Assembly (NCBI GenBank): GCA_963840275.1
Contig: CAWIYK010000005.1
Location: 1,240,001-1,304,000 of the forward strand
Length of the DNA: 64,000 bases
Direction: 5' to 3'
Origin: Actinophytocola sp963840275
GTDB taxonomy: Bacteria; Actinomycetota; Actinomycetes; Mycobacteriales; Pseudonocardiaceae
Below the pieces are notes generated by a model, which saw only the letters and a list, made by a program, of their open reading frames with translations, searched no databases and was not told the origin of the DNA. Below, one piece after another: positions 1-6,698 of the stretch; position 1 is the first letter of the stretch; each line of letters opens with the position of its first letter. The translations under genes were made by a program, and so were the position numbers.

Positions 1-28
1 GACTGTAGGCAGCGCGGCCGGTCCGGCT

Positions 29-52
29 CATGCCCCGTGAAGACGGGACATG
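29..52. promoter_or_regulatory. imperfect inverted repeat upstream of the first operon
   Basis: Two 10-base arms (CATGcCCCGT and ACGGGaCATG) pair with one mismatch around a GAAG loop, about 75 bases before the acyl-CoA dehydrogenase start. It could be an operator for the following four-gene operon or the terminator hairpin of a gene lying to the left of the window. No T-run follows. The role is inferred only from position and symmetry. Confidence 0.3.
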
Positions 53-127
53 CCGCCGGGGCGGTCTCTTCGCACGATGAGGACCAACGACGAGGCGCCG
101 CCACCACGCCGAATGACCAGGGGAGCC

Positions 128-1288
128 ATGGACTTCGCGACAACTCCCGAGCAGGACAAGCTGGTCGCGGAGGTGACCGGGTTCGCCCGCGCCGAGCTGT
201 GTGACCGCGCGGCGGACAACGACCGCGCGGCCCGGTTCGACCGCGAGAGCTGGCGTGCCAGCGCCGAGTTCGGGGTGCTGGGCTGGCCGGTGCCCACCCG
301 CTACGGCGGAGTGGGGCTGGACCCGCTTTCCTGTGTGCTGGCACTGGAGGCACTCGGCTACGGCTGCACCGACAACGGCCTGCTCTTCGCCATCAACAAC
401 CACCTGTGGGCGTGCACCAGCTACCTCCTCGCGCACGGCAGCGAGGACCAGCGCGCGCGGTGGCTGCCACGACTCTGCGCCGGCACCGCCGTCGGCGCGC
501 ACGCGATGACCGAACCGGAAGCCGGCTCGGACGTCCTCGCCCTCGCCACCACCGCGCGGCGGGAGGGCGAGGGTTACGTCCTCGACGGGGTGAAGACCTT
601 TGTCAGCAACGCTCCGGTCGCCGACCTGTTCGTCGTGTTCGCCCGCACCGGCGGCGCCGACACCGCCGCGCAGCGCGCTCTGTCGGCCTTCCTCGTGCCA
701 CGCGACGCGCCGGGGCTGACCGCCGACCGCGTCTGGCCCAAGGCCGGACTGCGCGGCTCGCCGATGGGGGAGCTGCGGTTCGACGGGGTCACGGTGCCGG
801 TGGCGGACCGCCTCGGCGCGGAGGGCGCCGGCTACCAGATCTTCACCAGGACCGCGGAGTTGGAGCGTGGGTTCCTGATCGCCAGCCAGGTCGGCACGGT
901 CCGGCGGCTGCTGGAGACCGCGGCCGCACACGCCGGGCGGCGCAGGCAGTTCGGCCGGCCGATCGGCGCGTTCCAGGCCGTCTCGCACCCGATCGCCGAC
1001 ATCCGGGTCGACCTGGAGCTCGCCCGGTTGCTGCTGTACAAGTTCGGCTGGCTCAAGCAGCAGAACCGCCTCGCGCTGCTGGAGTCCTCGATCCTCAAGC
1101 TGTTCGTCAGCGAGACCGTCGTGCGGGCGGCGCAGATCGTCCAGCGGGTGCACGGAGTCCGTGGCTACCTCGACGAGTTCGGCATCGAGCGGGAGGTGCG
1201 GGACGCGCTGGCCTCGACGACGTATGCGGGCACGTCGGACATCCACCGATCGATCATCGCGCGACTGTCTGGAGTGGATGATGAATGA
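128..1288 (+). CDS. acyl-CoA (probably acyl-ACP) dehydrogenase
   Basis: A flavin-dependent acyl-CoA dehydrogenase of 386 residues, the usual family length. The conserved loop AMTEPEAGSDV lies near residue 126 and the C-terminal signature YAGTSDIHRSIIARL near residue 366. I chose the ATG at 128 because GGGGAG sits just upstream and family homology begins there; an in-frame start at 50 would add 26 arginine- and proline-rich residues with no family match. The end overlaps the next gene, and the ligase, hydroxyacyl dehydrogenase and ACP follow without gaps. In the methoxymalonyl-, hydroxymalonyl- and aminomalonyl-ACP pathways a dehydrogenase of this family oxidises an ACP-bound substrate, so that is the inferred role here rather than fatty-acid beta-oxidation. 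The family call is secure; the substrate is inferred. Confidence 0.85.
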   Translation: MDFATTPEQDKLVAEVTGFARAELCDRAADNDRAARFDRESWRASAEFGVLGWPVPTRYGGVGLDPLSCVLALEALGYGCTDNGLLFAINNHLWACTSYLLAHGSEDQRARWLPRLCAGTAVGAHAMTEPEAGSDVLALATTARREGEGYVLDGVKTFVSNAPVADLFVVFARTGGADTAAQRALSAFLVPRDAPGLTADRVWPKAGLRGSPMGELRFDGVTVPVADRLGAEGAGYQIFTRTAELERGFLIASQVGTVRRLLETAAAHAGRRRQFGRPIGAFQAVSHPIADIRVDLELARLLLYKFGWLKQQNRLALLESSILKLFVSETVVRAAQIVQRVHGVRGYLDEFGIEREVRDALASTTYAGTSDIHRSIIARLSGVDDE

Positions 1289-2483
1289 GTGCCGGGTCAC
1301 CACCGTGACGCTGAACCGGCCGGTGCCCGACGCGCTGCGCGACGAACTGACCCGCCGGCTGTACTTCCTCAGCGCGGAGATCACCGGCTTCGAGCTGGCC
1401 GGGCCGACCGGCTCGGTGCGCGCGGTGCGGTTCGAGCTGGACCGCCCGGTGTCCGACGCCGACCTGCACCGCAAGCTCAACGAGATGGTGACGGGCGAGG
1501 TGCTGACCCAGCAACGGCCGCCGGCCGTGGTCGTCTGGCGCTCGGCGCGTCACGACCCACCGTCCGGACCGACGTTCGACGAGTTGGTCGAGTGCGGCGC
1601 CGCCGTCCAGATCGGCCCCGGGCAGGTGGCCCTCGCGGGTCCGATGATCACCCTCGTCGACCGGCTCGACGAACTGCTGGCCGGCCTCGCCGTGACCGAG
1701 TTCGACGCGCGGCCGGTGCGGTACCCGACGCTGTTGCCGACCGCCGCGCTGTCCCGGTGCGGGTATCCGTCCTCGTTCCCGCAGCACGTCATGTTCGCCA
1801 CCCGGCTGCACGCCGACCTGGACGTGTACCGCGAGTTCGTCGCCGGCGTCGACGCGGGCGAGGACCTGGACGAGCTGGCGCTGCGGCTGTGCCGGACCGT
1901 CGATCTCTGTCTGCCGCCCACGATGTGCTACCACACCTTCAACCAGTTCGCGGGCCAGGAGCTGGGCGGGCCGACGACGGTGACCGCGCGCGGAAGCTCG
2001 TTCCGGTACGAGAGCCGTTACGCGGCGGGCCTGGAACGGTTGTGGGACTTCACGATCCGCGAGACCGTGTTCCTCGGCGACCATCGGCACGTGGTCGCCT
2101 GCCGGCAGCTGTTCGCCGAGCGCGCGACCGCTCTGTTCGACAGCCTCGGTCTGGCCGGCTACGCGGAGGTCGCGAACGACCCGTTCTTCGGCAACGAGCG
2201 GTCGAGCGAGGCCATCTCGGCCCAGCTGATGCTCGAGCTGAAGTACGAGGCGCGACTTCATGTCGACGGGGATCGCACCATCGCGGTCGGTTCCTTCAAC
2301 GTGCACGACCGGGTGTTCACCAACGCGTTCGGCATCGGCCTCGCCGGCGGCGAGGCGGCCACGAGCGCCTGCGTCGGCTTCGGACTGGAGCGCCTCGCCT
2401 ACGCGGTCGCCCGCCAGCACGGTCTGTCCGAACAGGACTGGCCGGCGCCGCTGCGCGGTGCCGGACGGGAGGTCCACTCATGA
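1278..2483 (+). CDS. class II aaRS-like amino acid:[carrier protein] ligase
   Basis: A 401-residue protein resembling the truncated seryl-tRNA-synthetase-like amino acid:carrier protein ligases, which adenylate an amino acid and load it on the phosphopantetheine of an ACP instead of on tRNA. Visible class II signatures are FRYES (motif 2, about residues 242-246) and GFGLER (motif 3, residues 367-372). Cys217, Glu245 and Cys365 are placed where the family's zinc ligands would be expected, which is my alignment by eye. No tRNA-binding coiled coil is evident. The ATG at 1278 (or 1281) overlaps the end of the dehydrogenase, and the stop overlaps the next start (ATGA). With the ACP in the same operon, loading of serine or glycine on that ACP is the likely job. 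The amino acid specificity cannot be read from the sequence. Confidence 0.7.
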   Translation: MMNECRVTTVTLNRPVPDALRDELTRRLYFLSAEITGFELAGPTGSVRAVRFELDRPVSDADLHRKLNEMVTGEVLTQQRPPAVVVWRSARHDPPSGPTFDELVECGAAVQIGPGQVALAGPMITLVDRLDELLAGLAVTEFDARPVRYPTLLPTAALSRCGYPSSFPQHVMFATRLHADLDVYREFVAGVDAGEDLDELALRLCRTVDLCLPPTMCYHTFNQFAGQELGGPTTVTARGSSFRYESRYAAGLERLWDFTIRETVFLGDHRHVVACRQLFAERATALFDSLGLAGYAEVANDPFFGNERSSEAISAQLMLELKYEARLHVDGDRTIAVGSFNVHDRVFTNAFGIGLAGGEAATSACVGFGLERLAYAVARQHGLSEQDWPAPLRGAGREVHS

Positions 2484-3361
2484 GAAGGCCGATCGGCGTC
2501 GTCGGCGCCGGCACGATGGGCCGCGGCGTGTCGCACGCGTTCGCCGCCGGCGGTCACCGGGTGGTGCTGGTGGACGCCGACGCGGGTGCTCTGCGCGCCG
2601 CCCGCGACCAGATCGCCGCGGACGCCCGTCTGCGCGGGATGTTCGACGGTGCCGCGCACGACGACCACGTGCTCGACCGCATCACCACCACGACCGACGT
2701 CGGCGCACTCGCCGATGCCCGGTACTTGGTGGAGAACATCACCGAGGACCCGCTCGCGAAGGAGCGGCTCTACCGTGAGCTGGACGCCGTCTGTGCGGAG
2801 GACTGCGTCTTCGCGGTGAACACCTCGGCGATCCCGATCACGCGCCTCGCGGCCGTCACCCGGCGTCCGGATCGGGTGCTGGGCAACCACTTCATGAACC
2901 CGGCGCACATGATGCCGCTCGTCGAGGTGGTCCGCGGCCTGCGTACCGACGACCGGACCGTGGCTGCCTCACGGGAGCTGCTGGCCGAGATCGGCAAGGA
3001 CAGCATCGTGGTCAACGACTCCCCGGGGTTCGTGACCAACCGGGTGGCGATGCTGTCGGTCAACGAGGCGGTGTTCCTGCTCGCGGAAGGTGTGTCCCCG
3101 GCCGCGGACATCGACCGGCTGTTCCGGCAGTGCCTCGGCCATAGGATGGGTCCACTCGAGACGGCCGACCTGATCGGTCTGGACACGGTGCTGTTCTCGC
3201 TGGAGGTGTTGGCCGACGAGTTCGGCGACCCCAAGTACCGACCGTGTCCCTTGCTGCGCCGGTATGTCGAGGCCGGTTGGCTCGGCCGCAAGACCGGGCG
3301 TGGCTTCCACGACTACCCGGAGGCAGCAGCGCTCCCGACAGAGGAGGCCATCAGCCGATGA
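2480..3361 (+). CDS. 3-hydroxyacyl-CoA dehydrogenase family protein
   Basis: An NAD-dependent 3-hydroxyacyl-CoA dehydrogenase of 293 residues. The N-terminal Rossmann motif GVVGAGTMGRG, the NTSAIPIT segment and the catalytic-region GNHFMNPAHMMPLVEVV are all present, followed by DSPGFVTNRV and the C-terminal helical domain with GRKTGRGFHDY. Length and motifs match the 3-hydroxybutyryl-CoA dehydrogenase family, including the FkbK/ZmaG-like enzymes that oxidise the hydroxyl of glyceryl- or seryl-ACP. It overlaps both neighbours by ATGA, so it is translated with them. In this context it most likely oxidises the seryl or hydroxyacyl group on the ACP to an aldehyde, which the acyl-CoA dehydrogenase homologue would take on. 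The family is certain; the substrate is inferred from the operon. Confidence 0.85.
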   Translation: MRRPIGVVGAGTMGRGVSHAFAAGGHRVVLVDADAGALRAARDQIAADARLRGMFDGAAHDDHVLDRITTTTDVGALADARYLVENITEDPLAKERLYRELDAVCAEDCVFAVNTSAIPITRLAAVTRRPDRVLGNHFMNPAHMMPLVEVVRGLRTDDRTVAASRELLAEIGKDSIVVNDSPGFVTNRVAMLSVNEAVFLLAEGVSPAADIDRLFRQCLGHRMGPLETADLIGLDTVLFSLEVLADEFGDPKYRPCPLLRRYVEAGWLGRKTGRGFHDYPEAAALPTEEAISR

Positions 3362-3624
3362 GCACCGACCGCGACACCATCCGCGCCTACGTGACCGAGC
3401 GAACCGGCCAGCCCGCGCTCGCCGACGACACCGACCTGTTCGAGACGGGCCTGGTCAGTTCGCTGTTCGCGGTGCAGGTCGTGATGTGGCTGGAGCGCGT
3501 CCTGCACGTGCCGGTCGCCTCCGACGACCTGGACCTGGGCAACTTCAGCTCCATCGCCGCCATCGCGGAATTCGTGACGCGCAAGCGAAACCCCGCGATG
3601 ACGGTGCCAGCGAAAGAGAACTGA
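3358..3624 (+). CDS. stand-alone acyl carrier protein
   Basis: An 88-residue acyl carrier protein. The attachment motif is GLVSSLFAVQ, with Ser35 as the phosphopantetheine site; the VSSL form in place of the usual DSL is typical of ACPs from methoxymalonyl-type extender-unit cassettes. The start overlaps the stop of the dehydrogenase (ATGA), which makes it the last of four coupled genes. It probably carries the aminoacyl/aminomalonyl intermediate made by the three enzymes upstream and delivers it to a polyketide synthase outside the window. It is not a primary-metabolism fatty acid synthase ACP, since no fatty acid genes are nearby. Confidence 0.85.
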   Translation: MSTDRDTIRAYVTERTGQPALADDTDLFETGLVSSLFAVQVVMWLERVLHVPVASDDLDLGNFSSIAAIAEFVTRKRNPAMTVPAKEN

Positions 3625-3659
3625 GGGCTTCCCAGCCGGCCGCCGCAGGACGTGCGCCG

Positions 3660-3806
3660 ATGACCGTCACGCCTTTGTGGGACGGGTGCGTGTGCGACGG
3701 GAAGTCGACGCTGTACCAAGACAAATCTGCGTGCGAAGGGGTGCAAGCCTTCGTTCTCGGTGGCTGTCCGGCTGTGCGTGACTCGTCGACCGACCTGAAT
3801 GGATGA
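3660..3806 (+). CDS. small Cys-containing peptide ORF, coupled to the next gene
   Basis: A short reading frame of 48 residues with four cysteines (WDGCVCDG, SACEG and GGCPAV) and no recognised family. Its stop codon overlaps the first candidate ATG of the hydroxymandelate synthase-like gene (ATGA at 3803-3806), the same coupling style as the genes before it. An AGGA lies about nine bases before the ATG. About 35 of 48 codons end in G or C, lower than the neighbouring genes, so it could be chance. It may be a leader peptide, a small partner protein, or a precursor peptide for a modifying enzyme such as the radical SAM protein nearby. The translation is visible; that it is expressed is unproven. 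Confidence 0.35.
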   Translation: MTVTPLWDGCVCDGKSTLYQDKSACEGVQAFVLGGCPAVRDSSTDLNG

Positions 3807-4894
3807 CGATGGCTTACGGAGTTTCTGGCCCGTTCGACGACCTGACCGTCGACCACGTGGTGTTCAACGTGACGGACGCGGAGGCGCGTGCCGCGGAGTT
3901 CGTGCATGGTTACGGCCTCGACATCCGTGCGCGGTCCGGCGTGCCGAAGGGGACGGCGAAGGAGTACTCGATCGCCCTTGGGAAACGGGACATCTCCGTC
4001 GTGTTGACCGAGCCGGTTGCCGACGACACGCCGGCAGCCGCCTACGTCCAGGCCCGTGGCGACGGCGTGGCGTGCATCGCGATGGCCACTTCGGACGCAC
4101 GCCGCGCGTTCGACGAAGCGGTCCGCAGGGGCGCGCGGCCGGTGTCCACACCGGTCGAGACCGATGGCACGGTCACCGCGACGATCATGGCGTTCGGCGA
4201 CGTGACACACACCTTCGTGCAGCGGCGGGAGGACGGCGACCGGTCCGTTCCACCGGGTTTTTTTCCGGCCGAGGAACCGGGCGCGGACGTGGACGCCGGA
4301 ATATGCTCGATCGACCACTTCGCGGCCTGTGTCGAACGGGGCGATCTCGCGGCCACGGTGCGGTTCTACGAGACCGTGCTCGACTTTCGGACGATCTTCG
4401 AGGAAGTGATCGTCGTCGGCAGCCAGTCGATGAACTCGAAGGTGGTGCAGAGTGCTTCCGGCGCGGTGACGTTGACGCTCCTCGAGCCGGACCCGGCCCG
4501 CGACCCTGGCCAGATCGACGAGTTCCTGAAGAACCACGGCGGTCCGGGCGTCCAACACATCGCGTTCACCAGCAACGAGATCACCGCGTCGATCGCCACC
4601 ATGAACCGTCGCGGGGTGGAGTTCCTGCGCGCTCCGGCGGCCTACTACGACCTGCTGTCCGAGCGGGTCACGTTGGCACGACACTCGGTCCCGAGCCTGC
4701 GCGACCTGGACATACTCGTGGACGAGGACCATGACGGTCACCTCTTCCAGATCTTCGCCCGGTCGACCCACCCGAGGATGACCTTCTTCCTCGAGGTCAT
4801 CGAGCGGGCCGGGGCGCGCTCGTTCGGCAGCGGCAACATCAAGGCGCTCTACGAGGCGGTCGAAGCCGAACGGCACAAGTCACGGGTGCCCTGA
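3803..4894 (+). CDS. hmaS: 4-hydroxymandelate synthase-like dioxygenase (HPPD family)
   Basis: A 363-residue non-haem iron dioxygenase of the 4-hydroxyphenylpyruvate dioxygenase family. The iron ligands expected for the family are present: His172 (IDHFA), His252 (GVQHIAF) and Glu331 (FLEVIER). The active-site strand reads SASGAVTLTLLEPD, the form of hydroxymandelate synthases of glycopeptide-antibiotic clusters, whereas HPPDs have FPINEP there. The enzyme should therefore turn 4-hydroxyphenylpyruvate into 4-hydroxymandelate, the first step to 4-hydroxyphenylglycine. Its usual partners, an Hmo-type oxidase and HpgT-type aminotransferase, are not in the window. The start may be ATG 3803 (coupled to the short ORF) or ATG 3809. 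It ends five bases from the convergent gene. Confidence is high for the superfamily and good for HmaS over HPPD. Confidence 0.75.
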   Translation: MTMAYGVSGPFDDLTVDHVVFNVTDAEARAAEFVHGYGLDIRARSGVPKGTAKEYSIALGKRDISVVLTEPVADDTPAAAYVQARGDGVACIAMATSDARRAFDEAVRRGARPVSTPVETDGTVTATIMAFGDVTHTFVQRREDGDRSVPPGFFPAEEPGADVDAGICSIDHFAACVERGDLAATVRFYETVLDFRTIFEEVIVVGSQSMNSKVVQSASGAVTLTLLEPDPARDPGQIDEFLKNHGGPGVQHIAFTSNEITASIATMNRRGVEFLRAPAAYYDLLSERVTLARHSVPSLRDLDILVDEDHDGHLFQIFARSTHPRMTFFLEVIERAGARSFGSGNIKALYEAVEAERHKSRVP

Positions 4895-4899
4895 GCACA

Positions 4900-6018
4900 T
4901 CAGCGTTGGGTTGCGAACACTTCCGTGACGGCCCAGTCGTACTTGCGTCGTCGGCTTGGTGTGAGGGGGAGACCGGCACGGGCGTAGGCGTCCGTGACCA
5001 GGGCTTGGATGACGGCGAACTCCGAGTCCAGTTGTGGCGCCGTCGTGTCTCCCCAGCTGAGTGTGGTCTTCGCGTGATCGACTGTGCCGACGTACTCGAT
5101 CTCGAGCTGGGTGAAGGGGGCGTACTCGCCGTCGAGGAAGACCGAGTGGTCGGCGTAGACGACGTAGACGCTTCTGGTGTCGGCGATGTAGACGTTCGTC
5201 CGCACCCGGTCCCGCTGGAAGTACGGGGTGACGGGCACCCGCGACGGCTCCGCCGAGGGGTCGAGCTCGGCCATCACCCTGCGGAAGCTTTCCGGAGTAG
5301 TGGGTTCGACCGTCTCCAGCCGGCGGTACACCGGATCCGCGGGGGTGCCGAGATCCTTCTTGTGCTTGAGCAGTGTCGGGCCGCCGTTCGGGTCCGTGGT
5401 CATCTCGAACAGACCGGACGGACCGACATCGTAGATTCGTTGAAAGTGCACACACGCCGTGGGGGACCCGCTGAAGACGTTCACTCCATCGCCGAACCGC
5501 AGCCGCTGAGCGACGGGTCGCGGGTCGGCCTCGGTGTCCAGTTTCATTTCCCGCTCGATGAACGTGAGGTCGTCCGGGCGACGTCTGTGCAGGTCGACCT
5601 CCAGCAACGCGTGCTGCTCGGCCGCCAGGAGCACCCGAGGCGCGGTGTCCGGTGACTCGAGTGGCAAAGACGTGTCCGACCGCGAGAAAAGCAGGTCGAC
5701 ACCGACTGCGGCGGGAAGAAACGCCGTGGTCGTGCCGTCTCCCGCACGCTGGACGGCGCCGATGGGGAGAACCTCGGTGACCGCGGGACAGCTGTCACGA
5801 ACGATCTTGTCGACTTCGGCGGCTGACGCCGCATAGTTGTCGGCCGGAGCCCCGGCGATGCGCGAGGCACAGTCGTCCGGGACGAGGAACAGGTTTCGGC
5901 ACGCCAGGCCGTGCACCTCGACGTGCAGCTGTACGCCGAGGTCGGCCACAGCGCGTACCTCTGACCACTCGTTCGACCGGGCGCCATAGAACACCTCGGT
6001 GGTCACACCATGTGTCAT
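4900..6018 (-). CDS. triphosphate-tunnel (CYTH/VTC-like) protein with unknown N-terminal half
   Basis: A 372-residue protein, last gene of a coupled leftward trio. From about residue 155 it shows an ExExK motif (IEREMKL), then a basic patch HKKDL, then a strand with spaced arginines (FQRDRVRTNVYI) and a strand LEIEYVG with paired acidic residues. This is the order of residues lining the tunnel of triphosphate tunnel metalloenzymes, which act on triphosphates or polyphosphate or transfer nucleotidyl groups. The first 150 residues match nothing I recognise. The ATG at 6018 overlaps the kinase stop by four bases; an upstream start at 6060 lies inside the kinase and lacks support. I see no transmembrane segment. 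The fold call is by motif only; its substrate is unknown. Confidence 0.5.
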   Translation of the reverse strand: MTHGVTTEVFYGARSNEWSEVRAVADLGVQLHVEVHGLACRNLFLVPDDCASRIAGAPADNYAASAAEVDKIVRDSCPAVTEVLPIGAVQRAGDGTTTAFLPAAVGVDLLFSRSDTSLPLESPDTAPRVLLAAEQHALLEVDLHRRRPDDLTFIEREMKLDTEADPRPVAQRLRFGDGVNVFSGSPTACVHFQRIYDVGPSGLFEMTTDPNGGPTLLKHKKDLGTPADPVYRRLETVEPTTPESFRRVMAELDPSAEPSRVPVTPYFQRDRVRTNVYIADTRSVYVVYADHSVFLDGEYAPFTQLEIEYVGTVDHAKTTLSWGDTTAPQLDSEFAVIQALVTDAYARAGLPLTPSRRRKYDWAVTEVFATQR

Positions 6019-6698
6019 CGCGGGCGCTCCTCCATCGTCGTCGCGCCGTCCACCGAGCAACCGAACTGCTGCTGGATGGCCTCGCGGAAGCGGTCGGCGA
6101 GGGCATGCGGTGCCAGGCCGGCGTCCACCACGACGCGGTCGGAGTCGGCCAGCAGGCGTGCGATCTCGATGCCGGCTGTTCGGAACTGCGACACCCGGGC
6201 GGCGAAACGAGGGAGTTCGTCGTCAGGCCTGTCGACGAGGTCCAGATCGCACCGAGGGCAGGAAGTGTCTCGGCCCCGTACGCCGCTCTGGTCGCACCGC
6301 GGACAGACGAGGCGGCGCGCTCTGCGTGCGTGCAGGACCGCGTCCGGCGCGTCGAAGATCACCGCCCCCGCGACGCGCCCGCCATGCGACGCCAGGGTGT
6401 TCCGCATGTCCGCGAGCTGGGCGGCCGACCGGGGATAGCCCTCCACCAACACGACCTGTTCAGCCGAGTGCGCGCGAAGGAAGTCGGCGAAGGCGTACCG
6501 CACCACGGCGTCGGTGAGGACGTCGCGGCGGCGCAGCTGCTCGCGGTGTGCGACCGCCACCGGGTCGTCGGCGGCGAGGAGGTGCGCGAAGTGTTCTCTG
6601 ACCTTGAAGTGGGCCACGTCGGACGAGCGTTCGACGAGGGTGCGAACAGCGGTGGTCTTCCCGGCCGCGGGTGGTCCCAGGACGAGCACCGCGATCAC
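6015..6698 (-). CDS. adenylate kinase-like nucleotide kinase with zinc-finger lid
   Basis: A 227-residue P-loop kinase of the adenylate kinase family. It has the Walker A sequence LGPPAAGKTT near residue 5, a nucleotide-monophosphate region with LVEGYPRSAAQ, and a lid carrying two CPRC knuckles (RLVCPRCDQ and SCPRCDL), the four-cysteine zinc lid of many adenylate kinases. The GTG at 6698 overlaps the stop of the radical SAM gene (GTGA), and its own stop overlaps the next ATG. The much longer frame reaching 7493 is the shadow of the radical SAM gene. Because the housekeeping adk normally sits in the ribosomal protein cluster, this copy is probably a pathway-specific kinase acting on a nucleotide or nucleotide-like compound. 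The family is clear; the substrate is inferred. Confidence 0.8.
   Translation of the reverse strand: MIAVLVLGPPAAGKTTAVRTLVERSSDVAHFKVREHFAHLLAADDPVAVAHREQLRRRDVLTDAVVRYAFADFLRAHSAEQVVLVEGYPRSAAQLADMRNTLASHGGRVAGAVIFDAPDAVLHARRARRLVCPRCDQSGVRGRDTSCPRCDLDLVDRPDDELPRFAARVSQFRTAGIEIARLLADSDRVVVDAGLAPHALADRFREAIQQQFGCSVDGATTMEERPR

Noticed and set aside
3803..4894. Annotation as 4-hydroxyphenylpyruvate dioxygenase of tyrosine breakdown
   Set aside because: The FPINEP strand of HPPD is replaced by LTLLEP, as in hydroxymandelate synthases, and the neighbours are not tyrosine catabolism genes.
6015..6698. The kinase as the housekeeping adenylate kinase
   Set aside because: It is coupled to a radical SAM gene and far from ribosomal-protein genes, where adk is normally found.
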